Below the pieces are notes generated by a model. The model did no database searches. It saw nothing but the letters and a program-made list of their open reading frames with translations, and was not told the origin of the DNA. A stretch of DNA of 64,000 nucleotides from Cellvibrionaceae bacterium. GTDB lineage: Bacteria; Pseudomonadota; Gammaproteobacteria; Pseudomonadales; Cellvibrionaceae. The stretch covers positions 310,001 to 374,000 of the forward strand of contig JANPZW010000015.1 in NCBI GenBank assembly GCA_024707385.1, read 5' to 3'. This document shows, in pieces, positions 11,443 to 19,920 of this stretch. Position 1 is the first letter of the stretch, and each line of letters starts with the position of its first letter. The position numbers and the translations under genes were made by a program.

Positions 11443-12011
11443 TATATATTCAGTCTTTTCTCTAATTGTCTCGCTTCTGTATACCAAGATTTTTCATCGG
11501 AGTGCACGGTTGATTCGCTTGCCTTGTACAATTCGCGGAGCGAAATATATACGCCTGGGTTCAGGATTTGTCGCGGGAAGATATTGCCGAATAGATGCGC
11601 TATCGGATTGCGAGAGGCAGATAGTCATAGGATCCAATTGTCAAATCAACGATTCAGTTCATATTGCTGCCATCGAAAGCATATGTATAGGTGATAATGT
11701 GCTTTTGGCTAGTAGGGTTTTCATTACTGATCATCAGCATGGGAATTATTCTGGTGATGATCAGAGTAATCCGATTGAGATTGTGGCCAAAAAGGAGGCT
11801 ATCGAGTAAACCTGTCAAGATATTTGATAATGTTTGGCTGGGTGAAGGAGTTGTGGTTATGCCTGGGGTTACTATTGGTGAAAATTCAATAATCGGTGCT
11901 AATTCTGTTGTGACAAAAGATATACCTGAGAACTCTATTGCGTGTGGCGTCCCAGCTAAAGTTATAAAGGTTTATGACTTTGCAGCTGGTAGCTGGATTA
12001 GTCGTTTTTGA
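11429..12011 (+). CDS. Hexapeptide-repeat acyltransferase, WcaF/LacA-like (one frameshift)
   Basis: Left-handed beta-helix acetyltransferase, about 193 residues, with hexapeptide repeats (IVIGSNCQINDSVHIAA, ICIGDNVLLASRVFI) and the typical end WLGEGVVVMPGVTIGENS then ANSVVTKDIPENSIACG. One extra A in the A run near 11791-11795 separates the two halves; its removal gives KKRRLSSKPVKIFDNVWLG. ATG 11429 lies inside the end of the GT4 gene; GTG 11417 is an alternative. It probably O-acetylates a residue of the surface glycan using acetyl-CoA. Confidence 0.85.
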
Positions 12012-12020
12012 GTTAAATTC

Positions 12021-12812
12021 ATGACTATTTTTATTTCATTGGTCTCTCACTCACATTCAAAGATAATTTCCGAGCTTGCTACTATTTCAGAGTTAAGTTC
12101 AGAAAAAGGCTTTGTACTGGTTGTTAAAAATAATACAGCTGATCCTGGGTTGTCAGAGTGTTTGATCGGCATGAATGTGCATCTTATTGATGATGAATCC
12201 CTTTATGGGTTAGGTTTTGGTGAGAACAATAATTGTGTATTTAATTATTGTGTCAGTATGTTGGGAATGTCTGGAGGAGATTTATTTTGTGTGCTAAATC
12301 CTGACGTTCTAGTCGATTCAATTTCTTTGTCCAGGCTCGCGAGTTTGATGGATTCTGATGACTGTCTCATATCCTCGATAAACCTATATCTTAACACTGA
12401 AAAATCTGTTTATGATAATTCTATTCGTAAGTTTCCTGGGTTGTTTTCTTTTTTTGGTTCCTATTTGTCTTTAGTTAATTTGGCGATAGATAAGCGCGAA
12501 GTTCAAAGTCCTATTGATATTGATTGGGCAGCAGGCTCTTTTCTGATGTTCAAAGCATTTCATTATGCCAATTTAGGTGGTTTTGATGAAGGATATTTTA
12601 TGTACTGTGAAGATATTGATATATGTTTTCGCAGTTTCAAAAAAGGAGTTCGGGTACGGTTCTATCCTTCGGTCTCTGCTGTACATTATGCGGGCTTTGC
12701 GAACAGAAAAATGTTTAGCAGACATTTTTTATGGCACGTAAAGAGCGCTTTTAGATTTATAGCGGTTAAGCACGGTTTGGTAAGACAAGTTAGTTCAGTT
12801 TGTGATTTTTGA
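12021..12812 (+). CDS. Family 2 glycosyltransferase, rhamnosyltransferase-like
   Basis: Intact GT2 protein of 263 residues. LNPDV at 92-96 takes the place of the DxD motif, and the later WAAGSFLMFK and GGFDEGYFMYCEDIDICFR blocks are those of RfbN/WbbL-like rhamnosyltransferases. It is the last gene of the AT-rich cluster. Its end faces the oppositely oriented nitrate transporter across 58 bases. The transferred sugar is not certain; the rhamnose assignment is by family resemblance only. Confidence 0.82.
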   Translation: MTIFISLVSHSHSKIISELATISELSSEKGFVLVVKNNTADPGLSECLIGMNVHLIDDESLYGLGFGENNNCVFNYCVSMLGMSGGDLFCVLNPDVLVDSISLSRLASLMDSDDCLISSINLYLNTEKSVYDNSIRKFPGLFSFFGSYLSLVNLAIDKREVQSPIDIDWAAGSFLMFKAFHYANLGGFDEGYFMYCEDIDICFRSFKKGVRVRFYPSVSAVHYAGFANRKMFSRHFLWHVKSAFRFIAVKHGLVRQVSSVCDF

Positions 12813-12818
12813 TGTCGA

Positions 12819-12835
12819 CCATACTTGTGGTATGG
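12819..12835. terminator. Short hairpin between convergent genes
   Basis: CCATAC and GTATGG form a perfect 6-bp stem around TTGTG. It lies between the end of the glycan cluster and the end of narK. No T run follows, so its termination function is uncertain. Confidence 0.35.
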
Positions 12836-12870
12836 ATTCGGCTAAATATCCAAAAGCTCCTAGCTCCGGC

Positions 12871-14346
12871 TCATCCCGCCTCCACCCTAACTAAACCCCC
12901 ATCCTCTTTCACTTCCACCATATGCTCTTCCGGCTCATCCAAAAACCGCACCACGGCAAACACTACCAAAGTAGTCGCTGCAATAATTAAAAAGAACGTA
13001 TTGGTATCCACAAAACTATAAATCGTCAGATATGTAACACCGCCGACGTTGCCGTAGGCGCCGGACATGCCGGCGATTTGGCCGGTTATGCGGCGTTTGA
13101 TGAGGGGGACTACGGCAAAGACAGCGCCGGCGCCGGCTTGTACGAATAGGGAGCAAATGATAACCGCTATGACAGCGAGGAGCAGCGGCCATTCGGGGGT
13201 GATTTGGGAGAGGGCGAAGTAGCCGATGCAGCAGCCGAGAAGGCAGATAGAAAGGGCTTTTCGCCGGCCTATTTTGTCGCTGATGTATCCACCACCGGGT
13301 CGGGCTACCAAATTCATTAATGCGAAGGAGCCGCCGAGTAACCCGGCAATTGCCAGCGACATTCCCGGAAATGTTTCCATAAAAAATGCGGGCAGCATGG
13401 AGACTACCGCGAGTTCCGAGCCGAAAGTCGCAAAGTATGACCAGTTGAGGATGGCGACTTGAGAAAATTTGTAGGGCTCGCTTGCCGGTTTGCCTTTGCT
13501 CAGCATTTCTTTGTTGACTTTATAGATCTGGCTGAATTGGTAAATGCAAAGCACCAGCAGGACTGCGTACATTAAAAAAGCAGTGGTATCACTGAGCAGC
13601 CCTATATCAGCGGGTGATAATTTCCAGGCCAGCACGCCCAATATCAAGTACATGGGAATATTCATGGCGAGATAAAAATAAAAATCTCGTCGATTACTGA
13701 CTTCCAGGCCGCCGGATTTTTTTGGCTTGAAATAAGTGGAGTCTTCGGGTGTGTTGCGGACTTTTGCATAGAAGACGGCACCGTAGACTATGGCAACAAT
13801 TCCCGTCACGCCTATCGCGTAGCGCCAGCCGTTTTCGCCGCCAAATACAACCACGGCAAGGGTGGGCAAAATAACGGCAGCGGCACAAGCTCCAAAATTA
13901 CCCCAACCGCCGTATATACCTTCGGCAAGCCCTAATTGGCGGGCGGGAAACCATTCCGCAACCAAGCGTATACCAATCACAAATCCAGCTCCGACGAATC
14001 CCAGCAAAAAGCGCAGTAGGGCTAGCTGCTCAAATGTTTGCGCGGCGGCGAAGGCGACGCACATAACACCTGATATAGCTAGAAGCAGGCTATACACTGC
14101 TCTTGGACCGAATTTATCCACGAGAATACCGATCCCAATTCTGGCTGGGATAGTAAGGGCGACGTTCAAAATAAGAATTGCCTTCCATTGCTCCGTGGTC
14201 ATGTTGAAGGTTGCCATGATGAGCGGCTTCAAAGGGGCGTGAGCGAACCACATAACAAAGGTAAGAAAAAAAGCGAACCAAGTGATATGCAGCAGTTGGA
14301 CATTGGCTTTACGAAAATCCAGAAGATTCAGTTTTGCTGAATTCAT
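12871..14346 (-). CDS. narK: Nitrate/nitrite transporter, MFS NNP family (NarK-like)
   Basis: Major-facilitator protein of 491 residues with twelve membrane segments and the two glycine-rich nitrate-signature regions of the NNP family (GFVGAGFVIGIRL with WGNFGACAAA; later AGMSGAYGNVGGVTYLT). The motif DKFGPRAV and the later SDKIGRRKA are the conserved MFS cytoplasmic loops. It probably imports nitrate or exchanges nitrate and nitrite. No nitrate reductase lies nearby in this window. An imperfect FNR-like dyad (TTGAT then ATTGA) occurs near 14492 but is too weak to call. Confidence 0.85.
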   Translation of the reverse strand: MNSAKLNLLDFRKANVQLLHITWFAFFLTFVMWFAHAPLKPLIMATFNMTTEQWKAILILNVALTIPARIGIGILVDKFGPRAVYSLLLAISGVMCVAFAAAQTFEQLALLRFLLGFVGAGFVIGIRLVAEWFPARQLGLAEGIYGGWGNFGACAAAVILPTLAVVVFGGENGWRYAIGVTGIVAIVYGAVFYAKVRNTPEDSTYFKPKKSGGLEVSNRRDFYFYLAMNIPMYLILGVLAWKLSPADIGLLSDTTAFLMYAVLLVLCIYQFSQIYKVNKEMLSKGKPASEPYKFSQVAILNWSYFATFGSELAVVSMLPAFFMETFPGMSLAIAGLLGGSFALMNLVARPGGGYISDKIGRRKALSICLLGCCIGYFALSQITPEWPLLLAVIAVIICSLFVQAGAGAVFAVVPLIKRRITGQIAGMSGAYGNVGGVTYLTIYSFVDTNTFFLIIAATTLVVFAVVRFLDEPEEHMVEVKEDGGLVRVEAG

Positions 14347-14659
14347 AAATGATCCCGAGGGCGGTAGCAGGAGGCATTACGCTAATGCACTATTTTGTGA
14401 AGCTCGCGGTTTCAGCAAGCTCTATGCCAGTGCTCTGTGGAGAATATTTTTGTCGCAAAATGAGGCGCAAAGCAGGATTTTTGGTCTTTTTTGATGTTTA
14501 TTGAAATTCATGAGAGCATTATTTTTGTGCGCCAATCCGTTTTTCGACCACAATTGGTGCTCTTGTGGGGCGTTAGCGCAAGAAATCAAATTCGATTTTA
14601 TAGCCCAGAAGAAAGTGAGCAGGCATAATGTGCGCTCGTTATTTTGGATGCCAAATCTT
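14347..14659. other. Intergenic region between narK and the DUF3012 gene
   Basis: It should hold the divergent promoters. I see one perfect small dyad (GCATTA-CGC-TAATGC, 14374-14388) close upstream of narK, and no reading frame with coding character. I could not identify a convincing -35/-10 pair. Confidence 0.4.
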
Positions 14660-14824
14660 ATGTTGAAGAAGCTGTTGCTGTGCCTGGGCTGTGTATTGGT
14701 GTTCACCGCCTGCAGTCCTGAAGTTGGGAGTCAGAAGTGGTGTGAAGCGCTTAAGAAAAAGTCTGAAGGGGAGTGGTCTATAAATGAAGCGAAAGACTAC
14801 GCGAAACACTGCCTTTTCCGGTAA
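14660..14824 (+). CDS. Small DUF3012 lipoprotein
   Basis: Predicted 54-residue lipoprotein. The start MLKKLLLCLGCVLVFTAC gives a signal peptide with lipobox FTAC. The mature part carries the DUF3012 pattern: EVGSQKWCEALKKK, then GEWSINEAKDYAKHCLF. The family is known from marine gammaproteobacteria, with no established function. I chose ATG 14660 because the lipoprotein signal begins there; the frame is open further upstream without coding character. Confidence 0.75.
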   Translation: MLKKLLLCLGCVLVFTACSPEVGSQKWCEALKKKSEGEWSINEAKDYAKHCLFR

Positions 14825-15602
14825 GGCAGTGGGGACAAACCGAGTGCATGCTGTTGAGGAAAAAGCGGGTCTTGGCCTTCATGTGGCGGCGTTGCGTAGT
14901 GCGGTGCCCCTGGCGCTTAGCGGGTTACTGGTGTCTTTGGCAGTAAGCTGGGTGGTTTTGGCGCTAACGAATTTCTCTTACGGTTTATGGCATGACCACG
15001 CCGGTATTGGTGCCGCCATTGACGAATATGGCGCGTCCAACCAATACCGCCAAGGTTTTCATCTCACCACCCGGGAGCAGCGAATCGAACTGTTTGCCGG
15101 GATCAATCGAGCAATTCATCAAGGTGGAGAAGGTTTAACGGAGTTGACATATGTGGTGCCGGGTCACGCGCCGCAAACGCTGTTGCGGGAGCCCGAGGTC
15201 ATCCATCTTCAGGATGTGGCCAATTTGATCGACTATTCCACTTACGCGGCCGTTATTGCTTTTTCTATCTGGCTGGGTCTGTTGCTGTACTACATGAGGA
15301 GCGGTAAAACAGTTCCTTCGTTGCAGCATCAGCTGGTTGGCACTGTGTTGTTTATGGTAGCGGTCTGCTTGGTGGTGGTGATCGTCGGGCCGGTCAAAGT
15401 GTTTTATGCGCTCCATGTGTTGCTTTTTCCCGATGGACATCAGTGGTTCTTTTATTACCAGGACTCCTTGATGTCGACGATGATGAAAGCGCCGGATCTG
15501 TTTGGTTGGATTGCGGTCGAGTGGGCGCTGCTCGCCATCGCTTGTTTTATCGTTCTGCAACTGACGGCTGCACATTTGGTGCTGCGATTGCAGAAAAAAT
15601 AG
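14784..15602 (+). CDS. DUF1461-like integral membrane protein
   Basis: Predicted inner-membrane protein of up to 272 residues. There is one membrane segment near residues 43-62, an extracytoplasmic domain (about 65-150), and three segments in the C-terminal half (near 155-172, 185-210 and 240-262). The HVLLFPDGHQWFFYYQDSLM region resembles the conserved block of DUF1461 (TIGR01906) proteins, whose function is unknown. The longest reading overlaps the DUF3012 gene by 41 bases. A GTG at 14829 preceded by TAAGG would avoid that overlap and may be the true start. Confidence 0.6.
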   Translation: MKRKTTRNTAFSGKAVGTNRVHAVEEKAGLGLHVAALRSAVPLALSGLLVSLAVSWVVLALTNFSYGLWHDHAGIGAAIDEYGASNQYRQGFHLTTREQRIELFAGINRAIHQGGEGLTELTYVVPGHAPQTLLREPEVIHLQDVANLIDYSTYAAVIAFSIWLGLLLYYMRSGKTVPSLQHQLVGTVLFMVAVCLVVVIVGPVKVFYALHVLLFPDGHQWFFYYQDSLMSTMMKAPDLFGWIAVEWALLAIACFIVLQLTAAHLVLRLQKK

Positions 15603-15621
15603 GGAGCTTGCGCTCCCTTTT
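15602..15621. terminator. Bidirectional intrinsic terminator
   Basis: Stem GGGAGC/GCTCCC with loop TTGC, followed on the plus strand by TTTT and on the minus strand by TATTTTTT. It serves the convergent DUF1461 and porin genes. Confidence 0.85.
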
Positions 15622-15623
15622 GC

Positions 15624-16838
15624 TTAAAACGTTACAGCTGCCATCAACCAGAATTTTTTGGTATCGCGGGTAAAACCAACTCCGGTCACCGGTGTTTCCG
15701 CGTCTGCGCTGTAATCGGCGTATTTAAAAGTCAAGCCAACAGGGCCCGCCTTGGTTTCGACGAGAAAGCCCCATTCACTGCCATAGTCAAAACTTCCTTC
15801 GTTAGCTGAGTATGTGTGATAGACCGTGCTCAGGTTGAAAGATTTGATTGCTGTTCCCACGCTGAAATAACTGTCCTCTATCCCTGCTGCTGGCGTGGCG
15901 AGGAATTTATCCGCCCACCCTTGAAAAGCGTGCAAGGTCGCAAGCGGCGTGGCGAAGGCGATGCGGCCGTCGTCCGACCCCAATATTTCATGACCGATAC
16001 CCAGATTAATTTTGCTCGTTGCTACGGGAATGCTGCCGTTAATTTCCGCGAGCACGTAACTCGTCGAATAATCGATGGCATTTTCTCCCGCGTCTTTTTG
16101 CTGTGCATATTCAAGATTGTAAGCGACGTAATTGCCGGCTTTGCCTTGCCAGCGGGCGCCGAAGGTATTGCTCGATAAAGCTTGCGCGGTTTTATTTTCC
16201 AGCAGATAGCTGTAGCCAATAAGCGAGCCAACCGATGTATCGTATTTTGCATTGATCAGGTGGGTCTCATGGTTGTGGTCCATCGCTTCTGCGAAAACTC
16301 GATTAACATCGGTGATGTAGCCATAAAATAAACTTAGGTTGGCAACCGGTTTACTGGCGACGGTAAATGCATCGTAGGTTTGCTCGTCCTGCCGCCAGCC
16401 GACGCCGCCGACAAATCGTTGATTATCCAGAATAATGCGCTGTCGGCCGTATTTTGCTGTGGTTGCGCCTTTGGTGTAGCTGATGAAAGACTGATTTACC
16501 TCGGTAACTTCTGGATCTGCAATAACCGTCGTTCCCCGGTCGATAACACCGTCGCTGTAATCTTTTTTGCCTATTTCAGTGGTGTCGTCCATCTCCAAGG
16601 TCAGGCCAAATCCTTCGTAGGTGCCGGAGGTATAGGTCAGGCGCGTTTTTAGTGTGGTGGCTGCGGCGTCCTCCAGAGTCTCCTCGTCTACATTTTCGTA
16701 GCGGAAACGCAAATGCAGTTGAGCTTTGCCCGCTTTGAGAGCATCGGTTATCGACGTTGCTTCTTGCGCAAATGCAGGCGTGGATGCTGTGACTGTGGTG
16801 ACTGCTATAGCGAGAATTTCTTTGCCAAAAGATTTCAT
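15624..16838 (-). CDS. Outer-membrane porin, alginate-export (AlgE)-like
   Basis: Secreted beta-barrel protein of 404 residues. It has a Sec signal peptide ending in PAFAQ (about residue 25), alternating amphipathic strands with aromatic girdles, and a C-terminal phenylalanine typical of outer-membrane proteins. Blocks such as LHLRFRYENVDEE and TAKYGRQRIILDNQRFVGGVGWRQ match the alginate-export porin family. A solute-uptake role across the outer membrane is likely, with substrate unknown. A long upstream region (16839-17303) could contain regulation. Confidence 0.75.
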   Translation of the reverse strand: MKSFGKEILAIAVTTVTASTPAFAQEATSITDALKAGKAQLHLRFRYENVDEETLEDAAATTLKTRLTYTSGTYEGFGLTLEMDDTTEIGKKDYSDGVIDRGTTVIADPEVTEVNQSFISYTKGATTAKYGRQRIILDNQRFVGGVGWRQDEQTYDAFTVASKPVANLSLFYGYITDVNRVFAEAMDHNHETHLINAKYDTSVGSLIGYSYLLENKTAQALSSNTFGARWQGKAGNYVAYNLEYAQQKDAGENAIDYSTSYVLAEINGSIPVATSKINLGIGHEILGSDDGRIAFATPLATLHAFQGWADKFLATPAAGIEDSYFSVGTAIKSFNLSTVYHTYSANEGSFDYGSEWGFLVETKAGPVGLTFKYADYSADAETPVTGVGFTRDTKKFWLMAAVTF

Positions 16839-17303
16839 GGGTGTTGTTCCAATGGTTGTGGATGGAAATTAATGAGCGATTTGGCGAGTACATGAAAGTC
16901 ACAGGGCATGAGTTGCATGCTGCTCCATATTGGTTTGTCTAGGATGTGGGGCTGGCGCGAAAAGTTGATCGCAGCCGATATGGCAATTCTCTTGCCAACA
17001 GAAAATTTGCAGCGGGAATGTTTTGACTAACTGAATAAAATCAAAAGTTTGAGACTACTTGAGTGAGCGCGCGGAGGATTGGAGCGTGAGTGCCGCGCGC
17101 ACCGAATCGGTGATTGCTATAGACACCAATGTTCCAAGTGGTGGCAACTAAGGTGCCCTTGGGTGTATTGATTTGGTGCTGGGTGCTGATTGTTGGAGCG
17201 TCAAAACAGGGCTGATGGGAAAGCGATAGAGCAAAAGAAAGCGATAGCGTAAAAAAGGGGGAGATTATGCGCGCTCCGTTCAGGTGAGCGGAGCGCGGGT
17301 TGG
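16839..17303. other. Intergenic region with dyads and a short tandem duplication
   Basis: There is no gene with coding character. Structures seen: dyad GCGCGCGG/CCGCGCGC (17067-17074 with 17093-17100), dyad CACCGA-A-TCGGTG (17100-17112), a direct duplication GAAAGCGATAG (17219-17229 and 17237-17247, period 18), and a strong stem CGCGCTCCG/CGGAGCGCG (17270-17278 with 17289-17297) seven bases past the stop of the lectin gene. The last is probably its terminator, although the T run (CCCCCTTTTTT on the minus strand) is displaced. Confidence 0.5.
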
Positions 17304-18098
17304 TCAGGGAGTCGTTGGCTTTGGGGAATTGATGGGGGCACCGACCGGCAGGATCCGCCACTGCTGATTGTCGCCACCCCAGTAGGTCCAGAGGCAGACA
17401 GGTCCGCCGTTCTTCCGGTTCATTTCGTAGACGTCGAGGGTTTGATTGCTCTGTCGGGCATTTATACGAAAGTAACCACCATTCAGTTTCTGGATAACCC
17501 AGTGTTGGTCCCAACTGTTCATCCAGGGGTTTTGCTGAAGTTTTACTCCGTCTTTATTAGTGAAATCCTGCAGATCCATGGTTTTGTTGCTGTGGTGAGC
17601 AGTGATGGAATGGTAGCCATTACCGAGATCTTCGATTCGCCATAACTGATGGGGCTCTGCGGAAAAATCCTCCTGCACCAGGAGCGCACCATCGGCGCTG
17701 CTGCCTTCAGCAATCGCCAGAGCTTTGCCGCTGGAGCGCGACACTATCGCGTAGAGGCCGGTAGGCAGCAGTCCGGTGGCAACTTCATTACCGGGATTGC
17801 TGACACCCGAACTGGAGGAGCTGGATGAAGAGGTGAGCGCTGCCGAGTCGAGGGTCATACAGGTGGCGGCAGGGTTTGTTTTGCCGGCAATTCCGAACGT
17901 GCTGCCATTGCACACAAAATTTCCGCTGAGGGTGCGGTAGGAAAAAGTATCTTCGTGGCCGAATGCAACCAGGGTGGAGGTTTCCACAGCGCAGCTTTCG
18001 TCCAGGGTACATATGGTGGTGAAACCCTCGGGGGCGCTGGCGTGGACCGAAGAGAATGCCAGTGCCGCTAAAGTGCTGTAAAACAAGCGTATTTTCAT
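17304..18098 (-). CDS. Secreted ricin-type lectin domain protein
   Basis: Exported protein of about 264 residues. The signal peptide ends near residue 20 (SSVHA-S). A small cysteine-containing domain (about 22-85; C30, C36, C63, C80) is followed by a poly-serine linker (90-97) and a ricin B-type carbohydrate-binding domain (about 108-258), with QLWRIEDL, QHWVIQKL and QQWRILPV repeats of the QxW fold. The start is ATG 18098, where the signal peptide begins; the frame is open upstream without signal character. Poly-serine linkers are common in Cellvibrio-like degraders. No catalytic domain is attached, so it may simply bind glycans. Confidence 0.8.
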   Translation of the reverse strand: MKIRLFYSTLAALAFSSVHASAPEGFTTICTLDESCAVETSTLVAFGHEDTFSYRTLSGNFVCNGSTFGIAGKTNPAATCMTLDSAALTSSSSSSSSGVSNPGNEVATGLLPTGLYAIVSRSSGKALAIAEGSSADGALLVQEDFSAEPHQLWRIEDLGNGYHSITAHHSNKTMDLQDFTNKDGVKLQQNPWMNSWDQHWVIQKLNGGYFRINARQSNQTLDVYEMNRKNGGPVCLWTYWGGDNQQWRILPVGAPINSPKPTTP

Positions 18099-18362
18099 GA
18101 GTTGCCCGCTTTCTTTGTGATTTTTATGGTTGTCGATCGTCTCATTGCCGGGTAGACCAGTGGTTGGCGGATTAAGTTTCTGCAGATGCACCAACCAATT
18201 GGACCCATACGAAATCAGCGCCAGCAGTTTTAGCACGAATCCAATGACCTTAGTACGTCAATGAGGGATTCATGGGCGTTTTTTGACCGGTTCGTGAAGA
18301 AGTCTGCATTCTGTTATAACCAATCGGGAAACTCGCCCCTATTTGCAATATGGAGGGGCCGG

Positions 18363-18956
18363 TTATTGGGATAGCGCGCTTAGGTCCTCAAGGGTATTGA
18401 TGTTGAAGAACTCCTGCGCGGACTCCGGGAATATTTCCCGGCTCGCATTCAGATCACGGGCAATGCGATGCAGGGCGCGTTCTCCGGCCTCAAATTGTTT
18501 TTGCAGTGCTGGGAAAAGACTCATGGACCAAAGGGCGAAAGTGTAATGGCTGTCCCCGGCGGAGGAGGCAATGGCAAGAGCGGTGCCGTCACGCTCCGCC
18601 CGGGCGCGCAGGCGGGTCACCAGATCCGCTGGAAAATAAGGGGTATCGGTAGCGAAGCTGGCCAGCCAGACAGAATCTTTCCGGGCTTTTTGCGCCCACG
18701 ACATTACACTTATAATGCCGGCCAGCGGACCGGGGTGATCTGGCCAGCGGTCGGGGATGATTTCCAGTTTGAAGGCGGCAAGTCGGGACGCGTCACCATT
18801 GGCGCTGATCACCAACTCGTCAACTTGTGGTCGTGCGCGATCCAGGCAGTGTTGTAACAGGGGGCGGCCCTGGTATGGCAAAAGAAACTTATCAGCGCTG
18901 CCCATGCGCAGGCTTTGGCCTCCTGCCAACAGGACTCCGAGAATATCACTGGCCAA
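18363..18956 (-). CDS. mobA: Molybdenum cofactor guanylyltransferase
   Basis: Transfers GMP from GTP to molybdopterin to make the MGD cofactor. The 197-residue protein has the nucleotide-binding start GVLLAGGQSLRMGSADKFLL, PDRWPDHPGPLAGI, and the ATDTPYFP metal-site block, in the expected order for MobA. Nitrate or formate enzymes using MGD are not in the window; the NarK transporter 4 kb away is the only hint of nitrate use. A hairpin (GCCCCT/AGGGGC, 18335-18359) follows its stop. Confidence 0.9.
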   Translation of the reverse strand: MASDILGVLLAGGQSLRMGSADKFLLPYQGRPLLQHCLDRARPQVDELVISANGDASRLAAFKLEIIPDRWPDHPGPLAGIISVMSWAQKARKDSVWLASFATDTPYFPADLVTRLRARAERDGTALAIASSAGDSHYTFALWSMSLFPALQKQFEAGERALHRIARDLNASREIFPESAQEFFNINTLEDLSALSQ

Positions 18957-19065
18957 TAGAATTCTCCCGAACGAAGGTGAATGATCTTCCGCTCTGCTGA
19001 CGACTTAAATTTTGAATTTTGCCAACGCGAACCAATCATTTAAAAATGTAAACCGCAGCAGCTTT

Positions 19066-19160
19066 AGAAGCGTAAGCGTAATAATCTTAAAGCCCAAGCA
19101 AATAATTTTTACAGCCTAAGCAAATAAACTAAGAAGCGTAAAACGCGCGATTTTAGAAGC
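19066..19160. repeat. Degenerate short tandem repeat cluster
   Basis: AGCCCAAGCAAATAAT (19091-19106) and AGCCTAAGCAAATAAA (19113-19128) match at 14 of 16 positions with a period of 22. They are flanked by two copies of AGAAGCGTAA (19066-19075, 19132-19141) and a further TTTTAGAAGC. No protein is encoded. Confidence 0.7.
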
Positions 19161-19186
19161 CGAACCACGGCTGGAAGAAACAAGGT

Positions 19187-19254
19187 GCGCGCCTCGGCGC
19201 GCGAGCATAACCCGATGCGCTGCGCGCGGGGCACCTGTCAGGTGCAGCGCGCGC
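19187..19254 (+). promoter_or_regulatory. GC-rich hairpins in the pdxH leader
   Basis: The first stem is GCGCGCC/GGCGCGC (19187-19202). The second is a long imperfect palindrome centred on GCACCTG-T-CAGGTGC (19222-19254). Both lie within 95 bases upstream of pdxH and contrast with the AT-rich repeats before them. The role is unknown; leader structure, protein operator or a mobile palindromic repeat are all possible. Confidence 0.5.
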
Positions 19255-19281
19255 GAGCAGCGTAAGAAAAAGAGAGAATCA

Positions 19282-19920
19282 ATGGATCTTGAACAAATCC
19301 GGCGTGAATATCTGTTGGGTGGTCTGCGCCGCGAACATCTGCAGGACAGCCCGTTTCTGCAGTTCGATACCTGGCTGCAGCAAGCGATCGCCAGTCAGAT
19401 TCCCGATCCCACCGCCATGGTGCTCGCCACCGTGGACGCATCTGGCCAGCCGGATCAGCGCATGGTGTTGCTAAAACAGGCGGATGAGCGCGGTTTCATC
19501 TTCTACACCAACTACAACAGCAAAAAAGCCCAGGATATCGCCGCCAATTCCAAGGTAAGTCTGCATTTCCCCTGGCATATGATGGAGCGGCAGGTGAGGG
19601 TCCTGGGCACGGCCAGCCGTTTGAGTGCCGGTGAGTCACTCAAATATTTTGTCTCCCGCCCGCAGGAAAGCCAGGTCGCCGCTTGGGCATCACAGCAGAG
19701 TGCGCGCATCGGGTCGCGCCGTTTGCTGATCGAACAATTTGAGCGCATGAAGGAAAAATTCGCCCGCGGCCAAATTCCTCTGCCGGATTTCTGGGGCGGT
19801 TATCGCATAGTGCCGCACAGGTTCGAATTCTGGCAGGGTGGCGCCAGTCGTCTGCACGATCGTTTTGAATATGTCGCCACCTCTTCGGGTGCCTGGGACA
19901 TAGGCAGGTTGGCGCCATGA
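19282..19920 (+). CDS. pdxH: Pyridoxamine 5'-phosphate oxidase
   Basis: FMN enzyme that oxidises pyridoxine or pyridoxamine phosphate to pyridoxal phosphate. At 212 residues it has the usual length. Family motifs are PTAMVLATVD, PDQRMVLLKQAD, FYTNYNSKKAQDI, ESQVAAWASQQS, and the C-terminal FWGGYRIVPHRFEFWQGGASRLHDRFEY, which covers the FMN/PLP site. It overlaps the next gene by ATGA, suggesting co-expression. GC-rich hairpins precede it. Confidence 0.95.
   Translation: MDLEQIRREYLLGGLRREHLQDSPFLQFDTWLQQAIASQIPDPTAMVLATVDASGQPDQRMVLLKQADERGFIFYTNYNSKKAQDIAANSKVSLHFPWHMMERQVRVLGTASRLSAGESLKYFVSRPQESQVAAWASQQSARIGSRRLLIEQFERMKEKFARGQIPLPDFWGGYRIVPHRFEFWQGGASRLHDRFEYVATSSGAWDIGRLAP

Larger units (their letters stand above)
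18957..19281. other. Divergent intergenic region mobA/pdxH
   Basis: There is no coding sequence. It holds the degenerate AT-rich repeat cluster at 19066-19160 and the GC-rich hairpins at 19187-19254, listed separately. Promoters for mobA and pdxH should lie here, but I cannot place them with confidence. Confidence 0.45.

Noticed and set aside
14485..14507. FNR/Anr box upstream of narK
   Set aside because: TTGATGTTTATTGAA matches only one half-site well, and it is about 145 bases from the narK start.
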